Of a stretch of 64,000 bases of DNA, positions 50,840-60,110 are shown piece after piece. The notes beneath the pieces are model-generated. The model was not told where the DNA came from. It made no database searches and was given only the letters and a program-made list of their open reading frames with translations. Source of the stretch: Volucribacter amazonae (GTDB taxonomy: Bacteria; Pseudomonadota; Gammaproteobacteria; Enterobacterales; Pasteurellaceae); contig NZ_LWID01000001.1 in NCBI RefSeq assembly GCF_029783845.1, positions 1,364,001-1,428,000 on the forward strand, in the 5' to 3' direction. How positions within the stretch are numbered: position 1 is the first letter of the stretch; every line of letters begins with the position of its first letter. A program made the position numbers and the translations under genes.

Positions 50840-50942
50840 TTTAATCAACAAACTTTCCTATGTATTTTATTTTTATGTTATCTTGCCTTAGCAAAATTAC
50901 CCTATTTTACGTTTTATAAACTACATTTAATTGGAGATATTT

Positions 50943-52388
50943 ATGTTTGGTCCATTCAAACCTGCACCGCATATTGCGGAACTTCCTGCCAACAAAATAG
51001 ATTCCACCTATAAACGCTTGCGTTGGCAAGTGTTTGCAGGGATCTTTTTCGGTTATGCGGCGTATTATTTTGTGCGTGCTAACTTTGATTTAGCTCAGCC
51101 CGGTTTAATTGCATCAGGAATGTATAACAAAGCCGAATTGGGGATTATTGGTACAGGGGCTGGTTTAGCTTACGGTTTATCAAAGTTCTTTATGGCGTCC
51201 CTTTCTGATCGTTCTAATCCAAAAGTCTTTTTACCTTTTGGGCTATTGTTGTCAGGTTTATGTATGACCTTAATGGGCTTAATGCCTTGGGCAACATCAG
51301 GTATTTTAGTGATGTTTACCTTAATTTTCTTAAATGGTTGGTTCCAAGGTATGGGGTGGCCACCTTGTGGACGTACAATGGTGCATTGGTGGTCTAAGTC
51401 AGAACGTGGCTCAATCGTGTCAATTTGGAACTGTGCACATAACCTAGGCGGTATGGTGCCGGGTATGATGGTGTTGTTAGCAGGAGCGATTTACTATTCA
51501 ACCCATGGCGTAGAGGCTACCGCCAAAGATATTTGGCAACAAGCTTTGTATTATCCGGGCATTGCGGCAATGATTGCATCTATTCCTATTTATTTTGTAA
51601 TGAAAGATACCCCTCAATCTTGCGGTTTACCAGCGATTGAAAAATGGCGTAATGATTATCCTGATAATTATGATGAGAAAAAATCTGAGCAAGAACTTAC
51701 CGCAAAAGAAATCTTTGTTACTTATGTCTTAAAAAACAAACTATTATGGTATATCGCCATTGCTAACGTCTTTGTCTATTTAATTCGTTATGGCGTATTA
51801 AAATGGTCGCCAGTTTATTTAAGCGAAGTCAAACATTTTAATATTAAAGGTACAGCTTGGGCTTACACCATTTATGAATTAGCCGCAATCCCAGGGACAT
51901 TATTATGCGGCTGGGTATCCGATAAAATCTTTAAAGGCAAACGTGGGGTAACAGGTTTTGTCTTTATGATCTTAACTACGATTGCAGTTGCGGCACTATG
52001 GCTAAACCCAGCAACACCTGATAATGAAATTGCTCAATATGCAGGTCATGCTTGGTATGAAAATCCATATCAATTAACGGACTTCATTTTAATGACTACT
52101 ATCGGTTTCTTAATCTATGGTCCTGTAATGTTGATTGGTTTACACGCTCTCGAACTTGCACCGAAAAAAGCAGCAGGTACATCAGCAGGTTTCACAGGCT
52201 TATTTGGTTATCTTGGTGGTACTGTATCGGCATCAGCAGTCGTAGGTTGGGCGGCTGAGCATTACGGCTGGGACGGCGGTTTTTATGTGATGATTGGTGG
52301 CGGTGTTTTAGCGGTATTACTGATGTTCATCGTTATGGTGGCAGAAGGTAAACACAAAGCCAAACTTGAAGATCATTATGGTAAATAA
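50943..52388 (+). CDS. glpT: glycerol-3-phosphate:phosphate antiporter
   Basis: GlpT imports glycerol 3-phosphate in exchange for phosphate. I start at the ATG of MFGPFKPAPHIAELPANKID, after GGAGATATTT; an in-frame ATG four codons earlier lies too close to that site. The 481 residues contain twelve membrane segments of the organophosphate:Pi antiporter branch of the major facilitator superfamily. Typical stretches are YKRLRWQVFAGIFFGYAAYY, MGWPPCGRTMVHWWSKSERG (with the substrate arginines) and GHKAKLEDHYG-like C-terminus. An upstream CRP site and the nearby glpR support induction by glycerol phosphate under low glucose. Confidence 0.97.
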   Translation: MFGPFKPAPHIAELPANKIDSTYKRLRWQVFAGIFFGYAAYYFVRANFDLAQPGLIASGMYNKAELGIIGTGAGLAYGLSKFFMASLSDRSNPKVFLPFGLLLSGLCMTLMGLMPWATSGILVMFTLIFLNGWFQGMGWPPCGRTMVHWWSKSERGSIVSIWNCAHNLGGMVPGMMVLLAGAIYYSTHGVEATAKDIWQQALYYPGIAAMIASIPIYFVMKDTPQSCGLPAIEKWRNDYPDNYDEKKSEQELTAKEIFVTYVLKNKLLWYIAIANVFVYLIRYGVLKWSPVYLSEVKHFNIKGTAWAYTIYELAAIPGTLLCGWVSDKIFKGKRGVTGFVFMILTTIAVAALWLNPATPDNEIAQYAGHAWYENPYQLTDFILMTTIGFLIYGPVMLIGLHALELAPKKAAGTSAGFTGLFGYLGGTVSASAVVGWAAEHYGWDGGFYVMIGGGVLAVLLMFIVMVAEGKHKAKLEDHYGK

Positions 52389-52402
52389 TTAACCAAACAA
52401 TC

Positions 52403-52434
52403 AAAAGGAAGAATAACAATGTTCTTCCTTTTTT
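52403..52434 (+). terminator. glpT terminator
   Basis: AAAAGGAAGAA and TTCTTCCTTTTTT form an 11-bp stem around TAACAATG with a T-run. Confidence 0.85.
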
Positions 52435-52447
52435 ATTGTATTACTTA

Positions 52448-52536
52448 GTATTAAGCACAATGGGCAAAAATGTTGAGTAAAACCTCGTACTATAAGGTAT
52501 TAAACTACTTTTTCAGCAACCATTTTCCATTACACC
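52448..52536 (-). mobile_element. relic of the left end of the IS256-like element
   Basis: Read on the minus strand, it begins GGTGTAATGGAAAATGG and continues ACCTTATAGTACGAGG, then TTTTTGCCCATTGTGCTTAA. This follows the first 100 bases of the IS at 24584, including the codons of the first zinc-ribbon cysteines, with many substitutions. No right end or transposase core is present. Confidence 0.65.
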
Positions 52537-52606
52537 TTATACTGCCAATAGAGGGATTACATTTAACTACTCGGTTAAAAATATTTCTTCCTCAATTCAA
52601 GCTATA

Positions 52607-53008
52607 TCAATCTCGATCATCAAAAAATTCACCGTCATTACCATATTCATCTTCATCACTATTAGGATCTTCAAAATACGTTCCCCAACCATCATAAATA
52701 CCTTGATGTTTATTGATAATCGGTAAAATTTCTTGCTGTTGAGATTCAATTAATGCGGCTTTTAAAGGAATTTCAGCAATAATATCAAAACAATAAATGA
52801 GTTTACCCTGTTGATCTTCAAACTCTTCTGCCTCCGAAACTTCATAGCCAGCTTTAAAAGCATCAACTGCAATCTTTTCTAGTTGGTCAAAATTATGATG
52901 AGCCACATGATGCTCAATAATATAAAGCGCATCAGGATCACTACCATCATTCAGTAAATCTGCGATGATTTGTTGAGTTTGCTTAGTATCAATTTGATTT
53001 TTCTGCAT
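52607..53008 (-). CDS. rraB: RraB, inhibitor of RNase E activity
   Basis: RraB binds the C-terminal scaffold of RNase E and alters degradosome composition and RNA decay. The 133 residues match the family: TQQIIADLLNDGSDPDALYI, HHVAHHNFDQLEKIAVDAF, and IYDGWGTYFEDPNSDEDEYG. The last 20 residues are very acidic, as usual. The upstream 369 bases hold two Correia-like elements and nothing else I recognise. Confidence 0.93.
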   Translation of the reverse strand: MQKNQIDTKQTQQIIADLLNDGSDPDALYIIEHHVAHHNFDQLEKIAVDAFKAGYEVSEAEEFEDQQGKLIYCFDIIAEIPLKAALIESQQQEILPIINKHQGIYDGWGTYFEDPNSDEDEYGNDGEFFDDRD

Positions 53009-53080
53009 ATATTTTCCTTAATTAAACATTCATAATACAGTACAGTGGTATATTTTTTGAATTTTATCATACTTGGTTAC

Positions 53081-53186
53081 TATAGTCGTTTCAATTTAAA
53101 ATGAGACAAAGCGGTACGCCGAAGACAGTACAAGTAGTACGGCGCGGCGTACCAACGCTGTATCATTTTAACGTGGGACAACTATA
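53081..53186 (+). repeat. Correia-like palindromic element, full length (106 bp)
   Basis: This is among the best copies: TATAGTCGTTTCAATTT, GCGGTACGCCGAAGACAGT, ACAAGTAGTACGGCGCGGCG, TACCAACGCTGTATCATTT and GGGACAACTATA. It lies upstream of rraB. Confidence 0.85.
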
Positions 53187-53288
53187 TTATGATGATGAAA
53201 TTAGCCCATAGGCTAACATTTTTACTCATTGAGGGGGGAATTGTTTAGAGCTAGGCGAATTTGAGTTACAAAAATAGATACCTATTTT

Positions 53289-53358
53289 TATAGCCGTCCC
53301 ACGTTAAAATAATACAGCGTTGGTACGCCTTGTCTTATTTTAAAGTGGAACGACTATA
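53289..53358 (-). repeat. Correia-like element, 70-bp internally deleted form
   Basis: It runs from TATAGCCGTCCCACGTT to AGTGGAACGACTATA with only CAGCGTTGGTACGCCTTGTC inside. Size and deletion junction match the copy at 26550 in opposite orientation. It lies just past the iolC stop. Confidence 0.8.
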
Positions 53359-53377
53359 TTAAGATTAAAGAATTGAA

Positions 53378-55291
53378 TTAACTCCGATATTTTTTCCACA
53401 ATCGAATTAAATTGCCGTAGCGTTGTGCCACTTGTGTAATCAGCTCTTGATCATCAAGTTGCCCTGCTAGCCATTGAGCTGAAGGTTCGCCGAAAATGGT
53501 GCGTCCCACAGCGAAACCTTTAACTAGAGGGATATCTTTTGCCGCTTGGAAACTGGCATCAAAAACCTGTTCAGGGGCATCTAAGCCAAGAATCAGAATA
53601 CCACAACAATAGGCATCAGATTGCTGAATAATCGCACTTAGCGTTTGCCAACTGGCTTGGCTTTGGCTTGGTAATTTCCACCAATCTGGTTTAATGCCAA
53701 GGCTGTAAAGGTGTTGCAATATTTCCGCATAATGGCTTTCTTGTTGTGGCATATCCGCTGGTAAAATAATTTCAATCAGCAATTCGTGTCCAGTACGACA
53801 GCAAGCCTGATAAACTTCAAAGAGCTTTCTATCCTGTTGTAATTTAATGTCTTGTGGGTCATTTGGGTGATAAAAAGCCAAACATTTAACGACTTGCTCT
53901 TTTGGCCAACTGATTAATTGGCTACCTAAATCGCCATATTCTAATTGCAATGGGCGAGAGGACGGTAACTCTATTGGGCGTCCAATCCACCAACCTTGTC
54001 CAGTAATCGCATTAAGGGCATTTTGTCCATAGGTGGTATCGGCTAAAATACCTGCTTGCCCTTGTGCAATACTTTCTTGTTGGGCGGCTTGTTGAGCTGC
54101 TTGCAGTAATAATTGTTTTAGTACCGTAATTTTTTGGTAATTTGCACCGCACTTCTGTGCCATTTCCTCTAATTGTTTACGATGATCAAAGGCAAAAATG
54201 CACAAATTATCCCATTGCTGTTTGCGAGTAGTAACACGATGCAAATGATTAAGGGTTTCATCAAGATCTGGTCTTGGTACAGACTCCGCTCGGCTAAGAT
54301 AATTATCAAGTTCAATTTTGGTTGGCATAGCGGGGGCACAACCATGACGAGAAACCACTAATGCACCACAGGCATTGGCATAACGACAAGCCTGTTGCCA
54401 ACCCTCACCATTAATATAACCTCGTAATAAGCCTGACATAAAGGCATCGCCTGCTCCTAACACATTTAACACCTCAACCCTTACCCCATAAACATTTAGT
54501 CCGCCGTCTAAATCATCAGGAATGTTACCCTCAAATACCGAACAGCCTAATGCACCACGTTTACAGACTAAAGTGGCTTGGCTTACTTGACGCACATTTT
54601 TAAGGGCTGTGAGGGTATCCGTAGAACCGCCTGCGATATGAAATTCTTCTTCTGTTCCCACTAATACATCAAAATGGTGTAGCACTTCTTGTAAAGATTG
54701 GGTAACGGCAGCGGAATCAATATAACGGGTTTCGCCATCGCCAAGGGAAGTTAAGCCCCACAAAACAGGGCGATAATCAATATCCAGTAAACGTTTTACC
54801 CCATTGCGTCCTGCATAATCTAAAGCTGTTAGCACCGCTTCTCGGGTATTAGGGTGGGAAAGATGCGTGCCTGTAATGGCTAAGGCTTTAGCTGAGGCAA
54901 TATATTCTTCGCTAAAATCCGTTTTACTGATTGCCATATCGGCACAGTTATCACGATAAAAAATTAAAGGGAAAGTATCCTGATCCTTAATACCTAGAAT
55001 CACTAAGGCGGTTAGACGTTGTTTATCGGTAATCAAATGACTGGTATCCACCCCAACGCTTTCCAATTCTTGGCGTAAAAATCGCCCCATATGTTCATCG
55101 CCTACACGCGCCAACATTGAGGATTTTAACCCTTGAATAGCCGTACCATAAGCCACATTACCTGATGAACCACCTAAATATTTGGCAAAGGTTGTTTCAT
55201 CTTCTAATCTTGCACCAATTTGTTGTCCATATAAGTCCACTGCAACACGACCTAAACAGATGACATCAAGGGGTTTGTTTACATTATTCAT
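53378..55291 (-). CDS. iolC: 5-dehydro-2-deoxygluconokinase fused to a DUF2090 domain
   Basis: IolC phosphorylates 5-dehydro-2-deoxygluconate in myo-inositol breakdown. Residues about 8-335 form a PfkB/ribokinase-type kinase (YLGGSSGNVAYGTAIQGLKS, then VEVLNVLGAGDAFMSGLLRG with the catalytic aspartate). Residues about 345-637 form DUF2090, an aldolase-like barrel (LCIFAFDHRKQLEEMA, KGFAVGRTIFGEPSAQWLAG). This fusion is known in several Proteobacteria, where the second part may act as the next enzyme (IolJ-like aldolase); that role is inference. It is followed by a repeat and starts 22 bases after iolT. Confidence 0.93.
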   Translation of the reverse strand: MNNVNKPLDVICLGRVAVDLYGQQIGARLEDETTFAKYLGGSSGNVAYGTAIQGLKSSMLARVGDEHMGRFLRQELESVGVDTSHLITDKQRLTALVILGIKDQDTFPLIFYRDNCADMAISKTDFSEEYIASAKALAITGTHLSHPNTREAVLTALDYAGRNGVKRLLDIDYRPVLWGLTSLGDGETRYIDSAAVTQSLQEVLHHFDVLVGTEEEFHIAGGSTDTLTALKNVRQVSQATLVCKRGALGCSVFEGNIPDDLDGGLNVYGVRVEVLNVLGAGDAFMSGLLRGYINGEGWQQACRYANACGALVVSRHGCAPAMPTKIELDNYLSRAESVPRPDLDETLNHLHRVTTRKQQWDNLCIFAFDHRKQLEEMAQKCGANYQKITVLKQLLLQAAQQAAQQESIAQGQAGILADTTYGQNALNAITGQGWWIGRPIELPSSRPLQLEYGDLGSQLISWPKEQVVKCLAFYHPNDPQDIKLQQDRKLFEVYQACCRTGHELLIEIILPADMPQQESHYAEILQHLYSLGIKPDWWKLPSQSQASWQTLSAIIQQSDAYCCGILILGLDAPEQVFDASFQAAKDIPLVKGFAVGRTIFGEPSAQWLAGQLDDQELITQVAQRYGNLIRLWKKYRS

Positions 55292-55313
55292 AATTTATTC
55301 CTTCCTATTTAAG

Positions 55314-56741
55314 TTATGCTAATTTTGAGTTTTTGCTTTGACGCTGATTGAGTTTGTCTAACATTAAATCTTCCATTTTTTCCAACGATACCCCTTTGGT
55401 TTCTGGCACATAGCGGACAAGGAAGAAGAAACCGATAATACAGCAGCCTGCAAAAATCCACATTGGGAATGCCCCATTAAATTTTTCTAGCAAATAAGGG
55501 TGTTCGTTCATCATTGGGAAACTTTGTGATACCACGAAATTAAAGATCCAGTTAAAGGATACGGCAATGGCTAAGCCTTGGGCTCGCATATGATTTGGGA
55601 AAATCTCGCCAATTAAGACCCACATTCCCACGCCCCAAGAGAAAGCATAGAAAATCATAAAGAAGATCATACCAAATAAAGCAAGGTAGCCCGGATTTTG
55701 GCTATACATCGCATAAGAAGTAATCAATAGACCTAAAGCCGCTCCAATCGCCCCAGTTTTCATTAATGGCAAACGCCCAATTTTATCAAACAAGATTGCC
55801 CCAATACCGATCCCCGCTAATTGTGCAACGCCAATCCAAATGGTTTGAAACATCGCTTCCTCAATATTGCCAGTAATAGAGCGTAATACCGTTGGGGCAT
55901 AATACATCATCACATTAACCCCACTTAATTGTTGGAATGTCGCCAGTAAACACGCCACAATGATAATAAACAGCGTACCACGTCGGGTAAAATCCAGTTT
56001 TTGTTTGCTCACTTGCCCATCTTTTAACATTGAGGCTTTAATTTCTGCCAGCAGATTTTTAGCGTGTTGTGGATTAGAAATTTTGGTCAGGGTAGCAAGT
56101 GCTAAATCATCACGCCCACGCATAGCGTCCCAACGAGGCGATTCTGGAATAAAGCCCACCACTAAACAGAATAATAAACAAGGAATAACCTCTGAACCAA
56201 GCATATAACGCCAACCGACTTCGGCGAGCCATTGTTCGGTCATACCCTGTGCAATTTTATAATTCACATAAAAGATAACAATTTGCCCAAAGACTAAGGC
56301 AAAGTTATTCATAGCCGAAGCCGTTCCTCGATAATCTTTTGGAGCAACCTCGGCAATATACATTGGCGAAATGGCAGCGGCTAAACCAACTGCCACCCCA
56401 CCGATCATACGATAAACCACAAACCAAAAGAATGTCGTGGCAAGTGCCGAACCAACGGCACTAATTGTGAACAAAAGCGCGGCGATAATTAACGTTTTTT
56501 TGCGTCCGATTTTGCGTGCAATTTCGCCAGAACATAATGAACCAATCACACAACCGATTACCACATTAGACACCGCCCAACCTGTTTCAGCAGGCGATAA
56601 ATCAAAATAGACTTTTAAGGCGTCAATTGCCCCAGAAATAACTGAGGTATCATAGCCAAATAATAATCCCCCTAAGGAAGCGACTGCACAAATGCGGATA
56701 ATGTAAGCCAGATTATGCTTTCTTGGTGTTGCTGTACGCAT
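55314..56741 (-). CDS. iolT: MFS sugar/inositol proton symporter
   Basis: This inner-membrane transporter belongs to the sugar porter family. I start at the ATG of MRTATPRKHNLAYIIRICAV, after GGAGGAAAAATT; an ATG eleven codons earlier lies before that ribosome site. The 475 residues contain twelve membrane segments and the family motifs GLLFGYDTSVISGAIDAL, RKIGRKKTL, YRMIGGVAVGLAAAISPMYI, PESPRWDAMRGRDD and VPETKGVSLE. Adjacent iolC and divergent iolDEG make myo-inositol the likely substrate. Confidence 0.88.
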   Translation of the reverse strand: MRTATPRKHNLAYIIRICAVASLGGLLFGYDTSVISGAIDALKVYFDLSPAETGWAVSNVVIGCVIGSLCSGEIARKIGRKKTLIIAALLFTISAVGSALATTFFWFVVYRMIGGVAVGLAAAISPMYIAEVAPKDYRGTASAMNNFALVFGQIVIFYVNYKIAQGMTEQWLAEVGWRYMLGSEVIPCLLFCLVVGFIPESPRWDAMRGRDDLALATLTKISNPQHAKNLLAEIKASMLKDGQVSKQKLDFTRRGTLFIIIVACLLATFQQLSGVNVMMYYAPTVLRSITGNIEEAMFQTIWIGVAQLAGIGIGAILFDKIGRLPLMKTGAIGAALGLLITSYAMYSQNPGYLALFGMIFFMIFYAFSWGVGMWVLIGEIFPNHMRAQGLAIAVSFNWIFNFVVSQSFPMMNEHPYLLEKFNGAFPMWIFAGCCIIGFFFLVRYVPETKGVSLEKMEDLMLDKLNQRQSKNSKLA

Positions 56742-56919
56742 AATTTTTCCTCCACCACTAGGTTTATTTTTCATTCTAGTTATAACAAAAATGAAATATA
56801 CATTTCAATTTAAATTATGATTGAAATTAAAGATTTGCGAGATCGATCACAGATTTATGGAATTTTTGCCAAAATCAACAAAAAAGTGCGGTGGTTTTTT
56901 GTGCAGTTTTTATGGCATA

Positions 56920-56991
56920 TATAGTCGTTTCAATACAACGAGTATGGCGAAGCGTGCTAACACTGAATTATTTTAAAGTAAGACGACCATA
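56920..56991 (+). repeat. Correia-like element, shortened (72 bp)
   Basis: It runs from TATAGTCGTTTCAATACAA to AGTAAGACGACCATA, with AGTATGGCGAAGCGTGCTAA inside. It lies between the epimerase-like gene and iolT, with a uptake signal at 56884-56892 before it. The rest of this gap is unremarkable. Confidence 0.7.
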
Positions 56992-57041
56992 ATTAACGGG
57001 GCAATGAAGAAGAAAAAAGGGAGAATATTCCCCCTTATTGT

Positions 57042-57767
57042 TTAGAAACGAAAATCAGGCGACCAAGCTAATTCTGTTTTAGCCTTTTGGTTACTTATCA
57101 TTTCACTATCATCAGTAATATTGAAAATAGCGGATTGGGTTTGTTTAACCGCAAGAAAAGCAGCATTAACGGCGGCATCAACATTGACTGAGGGCATACC
57201 AACAAAAGGTTGCTCAAACCCTGTATCTTTACCATAAAGTAGTCCATTGCGTAACACGATGCCTACGAAATTTCCATTGAGTGTTTGCTGTTCAAGGCTA
57301 TGGACTGCTCGTGCTGTTTCGCCATACACAGGATCAGCGAAATTCAATAATGGCGATTGTTCAGTTAAAACTTGCTCGCTAGGTTCATACACAAAAGCGA
57401 TACTTTGCGCAATAAAGGTTTCTACCCCAGCTTGCTCGGCGGCGGCAACGAGGTTTGCCGTTCCTTCTTCACGAATACGAGCATTACGCACTAAGGCTTG
57501 TTCCATTTGGTCTGCGGCTAAGCCATCTGGTAAATCGGTTAATTGATGACTGATGACAGTTGGTTTGGCAGCAACAATGGCATTAATCACTGCATCTCGA
57601 TCAAATATATCTAAGATCACAGGTTTAACCCCCATTTGAGCTAATATTTCCGCTTTGGCTTGGCTACGAGTTGTACCGTACACTGTCCACCCCTCTGCCA
57701 ACAACATTGCACATAAAGGTTTGCCGATAACACCACTTGCCCCTGCAACAAAAATCGTTTTATTCAT
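57042..57767 (-). CDS. NAD(P)-dependent epimerase-like protein of the inositol cluster
   Basis: The 241 residues form an extended short-chain dehydrogenase domain: the nucleotide loop VAGASGVIGKPLCAMLLAEG at residues 6-25 and a conserved DIFDRDAVINAIVAAKPTVI. The usual YxxxK pair is not intact; the candidate tyrosine is in DPVYGETARAVH, with alanine four residues later. It is therefore perhaps a non-oxidoreductase or an atypical member. It is divergent from iolD and upstream of iolT, which suggests a link to inositol or a related sugar, but the substrate is unknown. Confidence 0.75.
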   Translation of the reverse strand: MNKTIFVAGASGVIGKPLCAMLLAEGWTVYGTTRSQAKAEILAQMGVKPVILDIFDRDAVINAIVAAKPTVISHQLTDLPDGLAADQMEQALVRNARIREEGTANLVAAAEQAGVETFIAQSIAFVYEPSEQVLTEQSPLLNFADPVYGETARAVHSLEQQTLNGNFVGIVLRNGLLYGKDTGFEQPFVGMPSVNVDAAVNAAFLAVKQTQSAIFNITDDSEMISNQKAKTELAWSPDFRF

Positions 57768-57931
57768 ATTACTTTCCTATTTGTTAATAAGGTTAAAGGT
57801 TTCGCACTTTACTGCATTTTGTGGCAAGAATAAAGGGATTTTATTGCGATAGTTTTTGTGATTAAGCGCGGTTGAAATCTGAATAAATGTTTTAAAAATG
57901 TATTCATTCCTTTGCCTTTGTTGGACAAAAA

Positions 57932-57947
57932 CTTGATCACTATCACA
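57932..57947. promoter_or_regulatory. candidate CRP site in the iol divergent region
   Basis: CTTGATCACTATCACA resembles TGTGA-N6-TCACA, with a perfect right half and two mismatches at the left. It lies in the 310-base gap between the epimerase-like gene and iolD. The remaining gap shows no other site I can name; no IolR operator is recognisable. Confidence 0.5.
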
Positions 57948-58077
57948 GAAATGAAATTATTTTTTCATTATTCTTTTATTTGAAATAAAAATTTACTTAT
58001 ACTAACTTCATCGTAAGTGAAAACGAAATGTTAATTTGAATTATCCTGTACCCATCAGTTGTTAAAAAGGAGAGGTC

Positions 58078-60018
58078 ATGAAAACTGTAAAATTAACCGT
58101 TGCTCAAGCATTAGTCAAGTTTTTAGATAACCAATATATTGAATTTGACGGCAAGGTCAGCAAGTTTGTAGAGGGCATTTGGGCGATTTTTGGACATGGT
58201 AATGTGCTTGGTTTAGGACAAGCCTTAGAGCAACAAGCGGGCGAATTGATTGTGCGACAAGGGCGTAATGAACAGGGTATGGCACATGCTGCCATTGGTT
58301 TTGCTAAACAGCATTTACGCCAAAAAATCTATGCTTGCACCTCTTCAGTTGGTCCGGGTGCAGCCAATATGATTACCGCTGCTGCTACGGCAACCGCTAA
58401 TCGTATTCCGTTGTTATTATTACCCGGCGATACCTTTGCTACTCGCCAACCTGATCCTGTGTTACAACAAATGGAGCAATTCCACGATTTGACCTTGAGT
58501 ACCAATGACGGTTTTCGTGCAGTGAGTAAATATTGGGATCGCATAAGTCGTCCTGAGCAATTAATGACGGCTTGTATTAATGCTATGCGTGTATTGACCG
58601 AACCAGCGGATACTGGGGCGGTTACTTTATGCTTACCACAAGACGTACAAGGCGAAGAATATGATTATCCAGAGTATTTTTTACAAAAACGCATTCATCG
58701 CATTGAACGAACACCGCCCACCGAGGCAATGTTGCAATCGGCTTTACAATTAATCCAGCGTAAACGTAAGCCGTTGATTGTTTGCGGTGGTGGCGTGCGT
58801 TATTCTGCGGCAGCTGAGGCATTAAAAGCCTTTGCCGAACAATTTCATATTCCTTTTGCCGAAACACAAGCAGGCAAAAGTGCGGTGGTTTCTGCTCATT
58901 CTTTAAATGTGGGCGGCGTGGGCGAAACAGGCTGTTTAGCGGCAAATTTATTAGCCAAAGAGGCGGATTTGATTATAGGCGTTGGCACACGTTATACCGA
59001 CTTTACCACTTCATCAAAATGGATTTTCCAACACCCTGAGGTAGATTATTTAAATATCAATATTGCTCGTTTTGATGCTTATAAATTAGACGGTACGCAA
59101 GTAACCGCTGATGCCAGGGAAACATTGCAAAAACTGACCGCACTTTTACAACCCACAGGTTACCAAAGCCAATGGGGCGAGACCATTAAGCAAGCAAAAG
59201 CCTTATTAGCCGAAGAAATTGAGCGTGTCCACCAAGCAGTTTATACCGGCGAGGATTTTGTGCCTGAAGTGAACGATTGCTTAGATCAACAAAAAGTGTT
59301 TGCTGAGTTTATTAAATTAACAGGATCAACACTGACCCAATCAAGAGTATTAGGTATTTTAAATGAAAGCCTAACCGAAACAGACGTGATTGTCGCTGCC
59401 GCAGGTAGCTTGCCGGGAGATTTACAACGCACTTGGCAAACGAAAGGCACAGATACTTATCATTTGGAGTATGGCTATTCTTGTATGGGATATGAAATTA
59501 ATGCTGCATTAGGGGTCAAAATTGCCCAGCCACAACGCGAAGTCTATGCCTTGTTAGGCGATGGTTCTTATATGATGTTACATTCCGAGTTGGTTACTTC
59601 AATTCAAGAGGGCAAGAAAATCAATATCATATTATTTGACAATATGACCAATGGCTGTATCAACAATTTAGAAATTGGGCATGGTATGGAGAGTTTTGGC
59701 ACAGAGTTTCGCTTTAGAAATCCAGAAACTCATCAGCTTGATGGCGGTTTTGTGCCTGTGGATTTTGCGATGAATGCCGCCTCTTATGGTTGTAAAACCT
59801 ATAAAGTTACCAATGAACAAGAATTGCGAGCGGCATTGGCAGAGGCGAAACAACAACAGGTTTCCACCTTGATTGATATTAAAGTGTTACCAAAAACAAT
59901 GGTGCATGGTTATGGCAGTTGGTGGCACGTCGGTGTGGCAGCGGTATCAAGTAAACAGCGAGTACAACAAGCCTATGCTGAATTACAACAACGTTTAAAA
60001 GAGGCGAGAGTTTATTAA
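58078..60018 (+). CDS. iolD: 3D-(3,5/4)-trihydroxycyclohexane-1,2-dione acylhydrolase
   Basis: IolD opens the ring of the inosose product to give 5-deoxyglucuronate in myo-inositol catabolism. The 646 residues follow the thiamine-diphosphate enzyme layout: an N-terminal pyrimidine-binding domain (GQALEQQAGELIVRQGRNEQ with the activating glutamate), a central domain (residues about 220-350), and a C-terminal binding domain with GDGSYMMLHSELVTSIQEGK and the Asn of FDNMTNGCINNLE. It starts the plus-strand run iolD-iolE-iolG after AAGGAGAGG. Two uptake signals lie inside (58878, 59137). Confidence 0.96.
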   Translation: MKTVKLTVAQALVKFLDNQYIEFDGKVSKFVEGIWAIFGHGNVLGLGQALEQQAGELIVRQGRNEQGMAHAAIGFAKQHLRQKIYACTSSVGPGAANMITAAATATANRIPLLLLPGDTFATRQPDPVLQQMEQFHDLTLSTNDGFRAVSKYWDRISRPEQLMTACINAMRVLTEPADTGAVTLCLPQDVQGEEYDYPEYFLQKRIHRIERTPPTEAMLQSALQLIQRKRKPLIVCGGGVRYSAAAEALKAFAEQFHIPFAETQAGKSAVVSAHSLNVGGVGETGCLAANLLAKEADLIIGVGTRYTDFTTSSKWIFQHPEVDYLNINIARFDAYKLDGTQVTADARETLQKLTALLQPTGYQSQWGETIKQAKALLAEEIERVHQAVYTGEDFVPEVNDCLDQQKVFAEFIKLTGSTLTQSRVLGILNESLTETDVIVAAAGSLPGDLQRTWQTKGTDTYHLEYGYSCMGYEINAALGVKIAQPQREVYALLGDGSYMMLHSELVTSIQEGKKINIILFDNMTNGCINNLEIGHGMESFGTEFRFRNPETHQLDGGFVPVDFAMNAASYGCKTYKVTNEQELRAALAEAKQQQVSTLIDIKVLPKTMVHGYGSWWHVGVAAVSSKQRVQQAYAELQQRLKEARVY

Positions 60019-60110
60019 GCAAAAATTTTAGCAAAATCCACCGCACTTTTAGGGGGATAAGCTATAAACAGACAAAATTCATCATTCATCTTCAACAGAA
60101 GGAACAATAT

